Source: an uncultured Gammaproteobacteria bacterium
GTDB taxonomy: Bacteria; Pseudomonadota; Gammaproteobacteria; Eutrophobiales; Eutrophobiaceae
Direction of reading: 5' to 3'
DNA: 64,000 bases
NCBI GenBank assembly: GCA_958295485.1
Contig: OY282354.1
Location: 2,019,417-2,083,416 of the forward strand
Shown here: one piece after another, positions 27,467 to 36,107 of the stretch
Position numbering within the stretch: position 1 is the first letter of the stretch
Layout of the letters: every line of letters starts with the position of its first letter
Program-made: the position numbers and the translations under genes
The notes under the pieces: model-generated
Database searches by the model: none
What the model was told of the DNA's origin: nothing
The model's input: only the letters and a program-made list of their open reading frames with translations

Positions 27467-28732
27467 GTGATCGGCGGTCAGCGCAGACCGCCGGGCAAGG
27501 CCCCGGAACCGGGCGGGCGATGGCGTCCGGTTCTGCGTCCGCAGGGTTCGGGAAGTGAAGACGACCTGTTCTCCATGCGCCTGAAGGTAACTCTGGACAA
27601 GGCGCTCCTCGTTGCGGCAGCCGCGCTGGGCTCGGGTCTCGTGCTCCTGCGGCTGGCCAGCTATGGACCGAGCGTGGGGCCGGATGCCGCCAACTACATC
27701 ATGGTGGCCCGCAATCTCCTGGCTGGTGATGGTCTTGTTGGCTTGAGTGGCGTCCCTTGGGTGGACTGGCCGCCGCTCTATCCGGCAATGCTCGCCGCCA
27801 TAGGACTGTTCGGGTTCGACCCGTACGCGGTCGCCGGACCCCTCAACGTCCTCATCTTCGGGCTAACCATCCTGGTCGCGGGTTGGTGGCTGTGGCACCA
27901 TCTGCACTCCCGGTTCCTGTGGCTGTGGGGCTGCCTCTCGATCGCGCTGGCCCTTCCACTCGCCGAGATCTCATCCCAAGCCATGACCGAGGCGGTTTTC
28001 ATTTTGTTCGTAATCCTTGCGTTGACGCAGGTCAACGCCCACCTTGACGGACGCCGACGCGCATCCTTGATCCTCGCGGCCGCGTTCAGCGCGCTGGCCT
28101 GCCTGACCCGCTATATGGGCGTGTCCCTGATCCTCGCGGTGGTCCCCATGCTGCTTGCCGCGCGGGTTGCGCCGCGGGAGAAGATGAAGCGTATCGCCAT
28201 CTATACACTGATTGCCGCGGCGCCCGTGGGTCTGTGGATGCTGCGGAACTTTCTGATTGTCGGATCAATGACCGGTGAAAGAGACAAGGGTTTCTACTCA
28301 TTTGACTTTATCGTGGGCGAGGTTTTGCGAATCGCCGTCGGGGACTGGTGGCTCCTCGGGTTGACCGCCCCAGTACTGTTGGCCCTCGTGATGGCCGCCT
28401 GCCATGGGTTCCGCCACCGCGCGGACCGGAAAAGGGACGCTGCTGTTGCTTCGGATGTTGCCTGGGCGCCGTTCCGCGTATGCGGTGGTTTTGCGCTCGC
28501 CTACCTGGCGCTGCTCGTCGCCGCGATGATGTCGGGAGGCACCTGGGATGGTTTGCAGTGGCGCTTCCTCACTCCCGTGTATATTCCTCTCCTGTTCACG
28601 GCGTTGCTGCTGATGGACAGTGCCCTGCAGTATGCGCGGAGGAGGGCGCCGGAGGGAATCGCGCCGCGCCGGTGGGGAGTTCCAGTAATCGGGGGGGGGG
28701 GGGGGGGGGGGGAACTCTGGCAGCCGTCCTGA
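27467..28732 (+). CDS. Membrane glycosyltransferase, N-terminal part before the G-tract
   Basis: This 421-aa frame has about ten hydrophobic helices and resembles GT39/PMT_2-type polyprenyl-phosphate-sugar glycosyltransferases: an acidic pair in GPDAANYIMVARNLLAGDG and WVDWPPLYPAMLAA are typical. It starts at GTG 27467 behind GGAGGGG; ATG 27575 (MRLKVTLDKALL) is an alternative. After a run of 22 G it leaves frame and stops at 28732. Adding one G, or removing two, joins it to the next frame and gives a protein of about 900 aa. The region looks more GC-rich than the housekeeping genes, which suggests acquisition. Donor and acceptor are unknown. Confidence 0.8.
   Translation: MIGGQRRPPGKAPEPGGRWRPVLRPQGSGSEDDLFSMRLKVTLDKALLVAAAALGSGLVLLRLASYGPSVGPDAANYIMVARNLLAGDGLVGLSGVPWVDWPPLYPAMLAAIGLFGFDPYAVAGPLNVLIFGLTILVAGWWLWHHLHSRFLWLWGCLSIALALPLAEISSQAMTEAVFILFVILALTQVNAHLDGRRRASLILAAAFSALACLTRYMGVSLILAVVPMLLAARVAPREKMKRIAIYTLIAAAPVGLWMLRNFLIVGSMTGERDKGFYSFDFIVGEVLRIAVGDWWLLGLTAPVLLALVMAACHGFRHRADRKRDAAVASDVAWAPFRVCGGFALAYLALLVAAMMSGGTWDGLQWRFLTPVYIPLLFTALLLMDSALQYARRRAPEGIAPRRWGVPVIGGGGGGGELWQPS
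28691..28712 (+). repeat. Homopolymer of 22 G, likely phase-variation tract
   Basis: Twenty-two consecutive G lie inside the glycosyltransferase gene, encoding a poly-glycine loop between the penultimate and last transmembrane helices. The upstream coding frame has codons at positions 2 modulo 3 and the downstream coding frame at 1 modulo 3. At this length the gene is therefore off; 20 or 23 G would restore one reading frame. Such tracts slip during replication. A sequencing length error is the alternative. Confidence 0.85.
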
Positions 28733-30195
28733 TGTTGGCGCTGTCCCTGCAAGCGGCTTGGCTGCTTGCACAGCATGGACGCGAGTTACAGGCTTGGAAT
28801 GCCGGTAAGCGACAAGGGTATACCGAACCGCGGTGGAAGAATTCAGAGAGTGTGCAGTACCTTCGGGAGGAGGGCCTGGCAGGCGCGGTACTGAGCAATG
28901 ACCTGATCATCGCGAGTTTGCACGCCTACGGTCCGGCACGCTATTACCAACTACCGTGTGAACCGGACCATCTGCGGCACGCATTGTCGAATGCACTTGA
29001 CAGCGGAGAGGTGCATGTCCTCTATTTCAATAACTACTTGGAGAGACCATGCTCTCGGCAACAGGACGAGGGCTTCGGAAGCGCCTTGTCTCGGGAGCCC
29101 TTGCTGGAGCTGGTGGCGGAACTGGCGGACGGCAAGCTGTATCGCCTGCGCAAACGCGACTTCCGGGAGTTCCCACCCGCCATGTTCCGCAGTTTCGATA
29201 CCCCGATGGATGGCAAGTTGTTCGTCGCCTTTCTCAACAAGTCCCACGGCCGGTTGCTGCCCAGGGAACCGTGGCAGTGGGAGAAATACGGCGATGCCGA
29301 TGGCTGGACGAGCCTCTCCGTTCAACGGCCAACCGACGTGTATACCCCTACTATTGACGATGTCGGGTATCGCCTGCGCGCTTCGGTGTACTACGAAGAC
29401 CACCTTGGCAACCGGGTGAAAGCGATTAGCAAGCCGTCCGAACCCGTACAGCCGGACATCCTGAAAGTGTTGGCGCCGCCTGGAAGTGAAGATGGCAAGG
29501 GCGCGGCGGACGCTTCCGAAGCAGACCGCATCATTACTTCCAGGTATGATGTATACCTCCAGGGAAACAGGCTGATCTATAGGAACCAGAGCTGCGTATG
29601 GGAAAACGAGTATGGTACGCGGTTCCCGTTGGTCGTCTATTCGTTGGATGCCGAAAGTGGAACGCCGGAACGCGATACGCTGGATTTCGAGTGGCACAGG
29701 TCTTCCTTGAAGGACAACGGGACTTGCGTCACTGAGCGCCAGCTTCCCGACAAGGACATCGTCGGCATCCAGACCGGGCAGGTTGACCGCTATGGGAACC
29801 TCCTTTGGGAAGCGGAGCGCTGGTTCGGGGAGAAACGGCGGTGGTTTGACGGCTATTTGTCGTCGGTGACTTCCGGCGAGCCAGCGGCCCGCGGCGTCTT
29901 TGACATCCATCTCGGCAAGGGAAATCTGATCTTCGTCAAGGAACCGTGCGGTGCAGAAGACACAGAGCGCAGGTTCTTCGTGCACCTGGTCCCCGCTGAC
30001 ACGGACGACCTTCCCAACTACCGGCAGCAGTACGGATTCGATAATCTCGACTTTGATTTCCAATGGCATGGCCTGAGGGAAGGCGGAAGATGTATGGCCA
30101 TCCGTGCCTTGCCGGAATACCACATCGCCAGGGTCCGCGTCGGCCAGTACGAGGAAGACAGTGTGTTCTGGACAGCAAAGATTTCCGTGCCCTGA
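28711..30195 (+). CDS. Glycosyltransferase, C-terminal part after the G-tract
   Basis: This frame continues the glycosyltransferase: a last membrane helix (AAVLMLALSLQAAWLLAQ) and then a soluble part of about 450 residues. It holds an Ig-like segment (TDVYTPTIDDVGYRLRASVYY) and two tandem copies of a domain of about 95 aa. The first copy is YDVYLQGNRLIY...LDFEWH...NGTC...LPDKDIVGIQTGQ and the second FDIHLGKGNLIF...LDFDFQWH...GGRC...LPEYHIARVRVGQ. No start codon with a ribosome-binding site is seen near its beginning, so it is expressed only when the tract length is right. The duplicated domain is not one I recognise by name. Confidence 0.75.
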   Translation, partial: GTLAAVLMLALSLQAAWLLAQHGRELQAWNAGKRQGYTEPRWKNSESVQYLREEGLAGAVLSNDLIIASLHAYGPARYYQLPCEPDHLRHALSNALDSGEVHVLYFNNYLERPCSRQQDEGFGSALSREPLLELVAELADGKLYRLRKRDFREFPPAMFRSFDTPMDGKLFVAFLNKSHGRLLPREPWQWEKYGDADGWTSLSVQRPTDVYTPTIDDVGYRLRASVYYEDHLGNRVKAISKPSEPVQPDILKVLAPPGSEDGKGAADASEADRIITSRYDVYLQGNRLIYRNQSCVWENEYGTRFPLVVYSLDAESGTPERDTLDFEWHRSSLKDNGTCVTERQLPDKDIVGIQTGQVDRYGNLLWEAERWFGEKRRWFDGYLSSVTSGEPAARGVFDIHLGKGNLIFVKEPCGAEDTERRFFVHLVPADTDDLPNYRQQYGFDNLDFDFQWHGLREGGRCMAIRALPEYHIARVRVGQYEEDSVFWTAKISVP

Positions 30196-30326
30196 CCACC
30201 AGGACTTGTGCGACAAGCGATCGGAGGGAAATGCGCTACGGCGTGGCCTGCGGGCGCGGCCATTGGTTCCGCAATACCGGCTGTTGGAAAATCAATCACT
30301 TAAAAGAGACTGCAGGCGGAAATCAG

Positions 30327-30496
30327 TCAAAATTCGGGGATTGTCTGTTAGACTTGGGGTAAGGGTCGGAAGGCAGGCCCGTTCGCCGGGATTTGGGGCA
30401 TGGATGCGCCGCTGGGTACGGACACTTGCCGGCAATTCGTCCGGGGTCTTTTGAAAGTGAGCCATCTCGTCTTCTGACAGTAAAGGGGAAAGAAAC
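30327..30496 (+). promoter_or_regulatory. Conserved leader of RTX protease gene 1
   Basis: The 301-bp gap between the glycosyltransferase and the first giant gene holds no ORF. Its last 170 bp recur upstream of giant gene 5 (53760-53935), sharing caaaattcgg-gattgtct and then ttggg-tagg. The final 107 bp (tggggcatggat, then gcaattc-tccgggg-cttttgaaa, then agtaaaggggaa) also precede genes 2 and 4. The end supplies the ribosome-binding site. A promoter is likely inside but cannot be fixed. Confidence 0.6.
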
Positions 30497-33400
30497 ATGG
30501 CAATTCCGAGAGGCGACAACGAGCAGGCGGTGATGGGCGCCGAAGCCCAATCACCGGGGGGAGACGAACGCTCCAAAGTCAACTATGATCAAATTGCCGA
30601 CTACCTCACCGACGGCTTTGCGGAGTGGGCTGGCGGTTCCCGTTACGCCTTCGACGTAGCGCCCGGCGGTACGCTGACCGCCGACATTACCAACCTGACC
30701 GCCGAAGGCCAACAGCTTGCCCGCTGGGCGCTGGAGGCCTGGACTAACGTCACCGACATCAACTTCCGGTTCGTGGGGGGTGATGCCGACATCACCTTCG
30801 ATGATGCAGAGGAAGGCGCCTTTGCATCCACGAGTTGGTCGGGCAGCCAAATCATTTCCTCGCACGTCAATGTTTCAAGGGACTGGATCGATGCCTACGG
30901 CTCAACGATCGACAGTTACAATTTCTCCGCCTACATCCACGAGATCGGCCACGCGCTCGGCCTGGGCCACGCGGGGCCCTATAACGGGATTGGGACCTAC
31001 GGTATCGACAACGTATTCCCGGGCGACTCCTGGCAGGCGACGGTCATGTCCTACTTCAGCCAGACCGAGAACACTTATATCGATGCCAGCCTTGCTCACG
31101 TCGTCACGCCGATGATCGCAGACATCATCGCGATCCGGAATCTCTATGGCGTACCCACTGACGTCAATGCCGGCGATACCGTCTATGGTTCCCAATCCAA
31201 CCTGGACGGTTACCTGGGCCAAGTCTTCGCGCTGTGGACCGGTGAGGTTAATAACCCCGAGGTCTACCGCGGCGAAGCTATTACGCTGACCCTCTACGAC
31301 ACGGGTGGCCGCGACACGCTGAACCTGCGCGCGGATACCGCCGACCAGCGGATTGACTTGCGTCCGGAAGGCGTCTCTGACGTGTACGGGCTGGTGGGCA
31401 ACCTGCTGATTGCGCGTGATACCTGGATTGAGGATGCCATTGCCGGGTCTGGCAACGACAAGGTGATTGGCAATGCCGTTGCGAATCGTCTGGTGGGGGG
31501 CGCGGGCAATGATGAGTTGTGGGGTAATAGCGGTGACGACGTGTTAGAGGGGGGGTTGGATAACGATGTGTTGGAGGGAGGCGCGGGCGCGGACCGGCTA
31601 CTTGGCGGCGCGGGTCTGGACACGGCGTCCTATAGCGGGTCGGACGAAGCGGTGACAGCGGACCTTGAGGCAGGCGCGGGAAAGGGCGGCCATGCCGAGG
31701 GTGACGTGATTGTGGATATTGAGAACGTGCTGGGGTCTGGCTACGGGGACATGCTGAAGGGGGATAGCGGCGCTAACCGGCTGTCCGGCGGTGGCGGTAG
31801 CGACGTGCTGGAGGGGCGCGCGGGCGCGGACCGGCTGGATGGTGGTCTTGGCGCGGACACGGTGTCCTATAGTGGGTCGGACGAAGCGGTAACGGTGGAC
31901 CTTGAGGCGGGCACGGGAAAGGGCGGCCATGCCGAGGGTGACGTGATTGTGGATGTTGAGAACGTGCTGGGGTCTGGTTACGGGGACGCGTTGATAGGTG
32001 ATGGCGGCGGCAATCGACTGTCCGGCGTTGACGGCAATGACAGGCTCTCGGGCGGGGGCGGCGACGACGTGTTAGAGGGAGGCGCGGGTGCGGACCGACT
32101 GCTTGGCGGTGGTGGTGACGACGTGCTGGAGGGAGGCGTTGGCGCGGACCGGCTGCTTGGCGACGCAGGCATGGACACGGTGTCCTATAGTGGGTCGGAC
32201 GAAGCGGTGACGGTGGACCTCGAGGCAGGCACGGGAAAGAGAGGCCATGCCGAGGGTGATGTGATTGTGGATGTTGAGAACGTGCTGGGGTCTGGTTACG
32301 GGGATGTGCTGGGGGGTGATGGCGGCGCCAACCGACTGTTTGGCGCCGGCGGCAATGACAGGCTCCTGGGCAGGGGTGGCAACGACGTGTTAGAGGGGGG
32401 CGTTGGCGCGGACCGGCTGTTCGGCGGCGCGGGCATGGATACGGTGTCCTACAGTGGGTCGGACGAAGCCGTGACAGTAGACCTTGGGGAGGGTACGGGA
32501 GAGGGCGGCCATGCCGAGGGTGATGTGATTGTGGATGTTGAGAACGTGCTGGGGTCTGGTTACGGGGATGTGCTGGGGGGTGATAGCGGCGCCAACCGGC
32601 TGGACGGTGGTGATGGTGATGACATGTTGGATGGGGGCATTGGCGCGGACCGGCTGCATGGTGGCGTCGGTGTAGATACGGTGTCCTATAGCAGGTCGAA
32701 CGAGGCGGTGACCGTGTATCTGTGGAAGGGCACGGGAGAGGGTGGTCATGCCGAGGGCGATGTAATTGTGAATGTTGAGAATGTGGTCGGATCCGATTAC
32801 GGGGATATGTTAGGGAGTGACGCTGGCGCTAATCGGCTGGACGGTGGCGCGGGCCTGGACACGGTGTCCTATAGTGGGTCGGACGAAGCGGTGACGGTGG
32901 ATCTCGAGGCGGGCACGGTGGCGGGAGGCCATGCCGAGGGCGATGTGATTGTGAATATTGAGAATGTGACAGGGTCTGGTTACGGGGATGTGCTGGGGGG
33001 TAATAGCGGCGCTAACAGGCTGTCTGGTAGTGGCGGTGGCGACGTGTTGGAGGGGCGCGCGGGCGCGGACCGGCTGGATGGCGGTCTTGGCGTGGATACG
33101 GTGTCCTATGCGGGTTCAGACCGCGGGGTGACAGTGTACCTGTGGAATGGCGCGGGAGAGGGAGGCCATGCCGAAGGTGATGTGATTGTGAATGTTGAGA
33201 ACGTGATGGGGTCTGGTTACGGGGATGTACTGGGGGGTGATAGCGGCGCCAACCGGCTATCCGGCGCCGGTGGCAATGACCGGCTTTCGGGCAGGGGTGG
33301 CGACGACGTGCTGGAGGGGGGCGCGGGCGCGGACCGGCTGCTTGGCGGCGCGGGCATGGACACGGTGTCCTATAGTGGGTCGGACGAAGCGGTGACGGTG

Positions 33401-35758
33401 GATCTCAGGGAGAACATGGCGGCGGGAGGCCATGCGGAGGGCGATGTGATTGTTAATATTGAGAGCGTAGCAGGGTCTGGTTACGGGGACGTGCTGGGGG
33501 GTAACGACGGCGACAACCGGCTGTTCGGCGCGGGTGGCAATGACCGGCTTTCAGGCAGGGGTGGCGACGACGTGCTGGAGGGGGGCGCGGGCGCAGACCG
33601 GCTGTTCGGCGGCGCGGGCCTGGACACGGTGGCCTATAGCAGGTCGGACGAAGCGGTGACGGTAGACCTTGGGGAGGGTACGGGAGAGGGCGGCCATGCC
33701 GAGGGTGATGTGATTGTCGATGCTGAGAACGTGATGGGGTCTGGTTACGGGGATATGTTGAGGGGTGACGCCGGCGCCAACCGATTGGACGGTGGTGATG
33801 GTGATGATGCGCTCCGGGGGGGTGGTGGTGACGATGTGCTGGACGGGGGCGCCGATTCGGATCGACTGTTCGGCGGCGCGGGCAAAGACGAGCTTTGGGG
33901 TAAGGATGGCGACGACTGGCTGGACGGCGGCGCCGGCGCGGACCGGCTGTTCGGCGGCGCGGGCGTGGACACGGTGTCCTATAGTGGGTCGGACGGGGCG
34001 GTGACGGTGGACCTTGGGGAGGATACGGTGGCGGGAGGCCATGCCGAGGGCGATACGATTGTTGATGTTGAGAACGTGCTGGGGTCTGGTTACGGAGATG
34101 CGCTGGGGGGTGACAATGGCAATAACCGACTGTCCGGTGGTGGCGGCAATGACCGGCTTTCGGGCAAGGGTGGCGACGACGTGCTGGAGGGGGGCGCGGG
34201 CGCAGACCGGCTGCTTGGCGGCGCGGGCGTGGACACGGTGTCCTATAGTGGGTCGGACGGGGCGGTGACAGTGTACCTTGAGGTGGACAGGGGAGAGGGA
34301 GGCCATGCGGAGGGTGATGTAATTACCGGTGTTGAGAATGTAGTCGGGTCTGGTTACGGGGATCTTCTGGTGGGTGACGATGGCGTCAATCGACTGGATG
34401 GTGGCGCCGGTGATGACTTTATCTCCAGTGGCGCCGGTGATGACTCTCTCCGGGGTGGCGCCGGCGATGACTGGCTGGAGGGGGATGTGGGAGCGGACCG
34501 ACTGAGTGGTGGCGCGGGCATGGACACGGTGGACTATAGTGGGTCGGACGGGGCAGTGACAGTGAAGCTCCGGGCGGGGACGGGGGAAGGAAGCTATGCG
34601 GAGGGTGATGTGATTGTCGATGTTGAGGACGTGGTCGGATCTGAGTACGGGGATGTATTGGAAGGCGACGACGACGTCAACCAGCTGTCTGGTCATGGCG
34701 GCGCTGACAAGCTCCGGGGTGGTGGCGGCGATGATTTGCTCTGGGGACATGACGACGATGACTCTCTCTGGGGGGGTGACGGCAATGATTTTCTCCAGGG
34801 TCATGCTGGCGCTGACGAGCTCTGGGGTAACGTTGGCGATGACTGGCTGGATGGGGGTGCAGGGCCAGACCAGTTGAATGGTGGCGCGGGCGTGGACACG
34901 GTGGACTATTGGGGTTCGGACGGGGCGGTGACGGTGAAGCTCTGGGCGGGGACGGGGGAGGGAGGCTATGCGGAAGGTGATGTGATTGCCGAAGTTGAGA
35001 ACGTGGTCGGATCTGAGTACGGAGACGTATTGGAAGGTGATGACAGTGGCAACCAGCTGTCTGGCCGTGACGGCGCTGACGAGCTTCGGGGGGGCGCCGG
35101 CGATGACTCTCTCCTGGGTGATGACGGCGATGACTCTCTCTGGGGTGGCGCCGGTGATGACTTTCTCTTGAGTCATACCGGCGATGATTCTCTCCGGGGT
35201 GATGATGGCCATGACTTTCTCTCGAGTCACGCCGGCGATGACGCTCTTTGGGGCGGCGCCGGCGATGACTGGCTGGATGGGGGCGCCGGCGCGGACCAGT
35301 TAAATGGTGGCGCTGGCATGGACACAGTGGACTATTGGGATTCGGACGGGGCGGTGACGGTGAAGCTCTGGGCGGGGACGGGGGAGGGAAGCTATGCGGA
35401 AGGTGATGTGATTACCGAGGTTGAGAACGTGGTTGGGTCTGGGTACGGGGATGTGTTGGAAGGTGACGATGGCGGCAACGAACTGTCTGGCGGTGGCGGC
35501 AACGACAGGCTTTCGGGTAGAGGCGGCAACGATATATTCAGATTCGATTTTGGACAGGGCGACGATATCATCACCGACTTTACCGATGGTGAGGACCTGA
35601 TCGATCTCAATATCTTCGAGCTGTCGAGCTTTGATGAACTCGTCATATCGTCCGACCCGGACGGTGTTACGATCGACCTGGTGACCCATGGCGGGGGAAC
35701 GATCCGGCTTGAAGGCTTCGATATTGCCGACCTGGACGCGGGAGACTTCCTGTCCTGA
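30497..35758 (+). CDS. Giant RTX serralysin-type metalloprotease 1
   Basis: A 1753-aa predicted secreted zinc protease without an N-terminal signal peptide. The M10B domain has the zinc motif [11 protein letters not shown] starting at His148 and a Met-turn VMSYF (Met184, Tyr186). A beta region to about residue 315 ([22 protein letters not shown]) leads into RTX repeats of the [11 protein letters not shown] type. These alternate with 14 copies of a module [16 protein letters not shown]...GHAEGDVI...[12 protein letters not shown]. The last 80 residues ([22 protein letters not shown]...) resemble the type I secretion domain of serralysins. Modules near the end switch to VTVKLWAGTGEG. First of five tandem paralogues; substrate unknown. 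Confidence 0.88.
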   Translation: MAIPRGDNEQAVMGAEAQSPGGDERSKVNYDQIADYLTDGFAEWAGGSRYAFDVAPGGTLTADITNLTAEGQQLARWALEAWTNVTDINFRFVGGDADITFDDAEEGAFASTSWSGSQIISSHVNVSRDWIDAYGSTIDSYNFSAYIHEIGHALGLGHAGPYNGIGTYGIDNVFPGDSWQATVMSYFSQTENTYIDASLAHVVTPMIADIIAIRNLYGVPTDVNAGDTVYGSQSNLDGYLGQVFALWTGEVNNPEVYRGEAITLTLYDTGGRDTLNLRADTADQRIDLRPEGVSDVYGLVGNLLIARDTWIEDAIAGSGNDKVIGNAVANRLVGGAGNDELWGNSGDDVLEGGLDNDVLEGGAGADRLLGGAGLDTASYSGSDEAVTADLEAGAGKGGHAEGDVIVDIENVLGSGYGDMLKGDSGANRLSGGGGSDVLEGRAGADRLDGGLGADTVSYSGSDEAVTVDLEAGTGKGGHAEGDVIVDVENVLGSGYGDALIGDGGGNRLSGVDGNDRLSGGGGDDVLEGGAGADRLLGGGGDDVLEGGVGADRLLGDAGMDTVSYSGSDEAVTVDLEAGTGKRGHAEGDVIVDVENVLGSGYGDVLGGDGGANRLFGAGGNDRLLGRGGNDVLEGGVGADRLFGGAGMDTVSYSGSDEAVTVDLGEGTGEGGHAEGDVIVDVENVLGSGYGDVLGGDSGANRLDGGDGDDMLDGGIGADRLHGGVGVDTVSYSRSNEAVTVYLWKGTGEGGHAEGDVIVNVENVVGSDYGDMLGSDAGANRLDGGAGLDTVSYSGSDEAVTVDLEAGTVAGGHAEGDVIVNIENVTGSGYGDVLGGNSGANRLSGSGGGDVLEGRAGADRLDGGLGVDTVSYAGSDRGVTVYLWNGAGEGGHAEGDVIVNVENVMGSGYGDVLGGDSGANRLSGAGGNDRLSGRGGDDVLEGGAGADRLLGGAGMDTVSYSGSDEAVTVDLRENMAAGGHAEGDVIVNIESVAGSGYGDVLGGNDGDNRLFGAGGNDRLSGRGGDDVLEGGAGADRLFGGAGLDTVAYSRSDEAVTVDLGEGTGEGGHAEGDVIVDAENVMGSGYGDMLRGDAGANRLDGGDGDDALRGGGGDDVLDGGADSDRLFGGAGKDELWGKDGDDWLDGGAGADRLFGGAGVDTVSYSGSDGAVTVDLGEDTVAGGHAEGDTIVDVENVLGSGYGDALGGDNGNNRLSGGGGNDRLSGKGGDDVLEGGAGADRLLGGAGVDTVSYSGSDGAVTVYLEVDRGEGGHAEGDVITGVENVVGSGYGDLLVGDDGVNRLDGGAGDDFISSGAGDDSLRGGAGDDWLEGDVGADRLSGGAGMDTVDYSGSDGAVTVKLRAGTGEGSYAEGDVIVDVEDVVGSEYGDVLEGDDDVNQLSGHGGADKLRGGGGDDLLWGHDDDDSLWGGDGNDFLQGHAGADELWGNVGDDWLDGGAGPDQLNGGAGVDTVDYWGSDGAVTVKLWAGTGEGGYAEGDVIAEVENVVGSEYGDVLEGDDSGNQLSGRDGADELRGGAGDDSLLGDDGDDSLWGGAGDDFLLSHTGDDSLRGDDGHDFLSSHAGDDALWGGAGDDWLDGGAGADQLNGGAGMDTVDYWDSDGAVTVKLWAGTGEGSYAEGDVITEVENVVGSGYGDVLEGDDGGNELSGGGGNDRLSGRGGNDIFRFDFGQGDDIITDFTDGEDLIDLNIFELSSFDELVISSDPDGVTIDLVTHGGGTIRLEGFDIADLDAGDFLS

Positions 35759-35764
35759 CCCGGT

Positions 35765-35785
35765 GTCAGGCGGTAAGCGCCTGAC
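35765..35785 (+). repeat. Conserved 3' stem-loop after protease gene 1
   Basis: GTCAGGCG-gtaag-CGCCTGAC forms a perfect 8-bp stem seven bases after the stop. The same core, CAGGCGGTAAGCGCC or nearly so, follows all five giant genes (also 41856-41876, 48167-48183, 53573-53593, 57817-57833). It has no T-tract, so it may protect or process the 3' end rather than terminate by itself. Confidence 0.65.
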
Positions 35786-35918
35786 GCAATGGATATTGCT
35801 CTACCTCTGTTTTGCTCAGTACCGAAGGGAAGGGAACTCTCGTGCATATGCGTTGTCGCAATAGATATTGCTCTACCTCATATTTTGTTCAACATGCCAT
35901 GAGCAAGTCAGGGCAGTA

Positions 35919-35999
35919 ATAAGTAAAACGGCACTCGCAAATGAATATGGGTGACCTGAGTCTTATCCTGCGAGGATAATCATGCAGGTTCGCCCGTCG
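35919..35999 (+). pseudogene. Broken 5' fragment of qor after protease gene 1
   Basis: This stretch aligns with the first 25-27 codons of the quinone oxidoreductase gene at 57887. The ATG has become ATA, the matching ANEYG is followed by a TGA, and the frame is then lost. Similarity extends about 45 bp upstream of the start (ttttgttcaaca). The rest of this 349-bp gap is a duplicated cgcaat-gatattgctctacctc segment, then the conserved leader of gene 2 at 36001-36107. Confidence 0.8.
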
Positions 36000-36000
36000 A

Positions 36001-36107
36001 GACCTGGGGCATGGATACGCCACTGGGCCTGAGCGCTTGGCGGCAATTCATCCGGGGCCTTTTGAAAATAAGCCACCCTGTCTTCTGGCAGTAAAGGGGA
36101 AGGAAAC
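36001..36107 (+). promoter_or_regulatory. Conserved leader of RTX protease gene 2
   Basis: This 107-bp leader matches the last part of the gene 1 leader (ctggggcatggat, ggcaattcatccgggg, cttctggcagtaaaggggaag). It joins directly to the qor fragment, so the longer upstream part seen at genes 1 and 5 is missing here. Confidence 0.55.

Noticed and set aside
28348..28710. Start of a separate 615-aa gene upstream of the G-tract
   Set aside because: This frame overlaps the membrane helices of the glycosyltransferase in another frame and has no hydrophobic or domain pattern. Only the part after the tract is credible.
33551..35230. Long open frames on the minus strand within the protease array, such as 559 aa here and 807 aa at 43635-46058
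   Set aside because: They are antisense mirrors of the repeated GC-rich codons (GGC GGC GAC...), have the same period as the sense repeats and lack recognisable domains or ribosome-binding sites.
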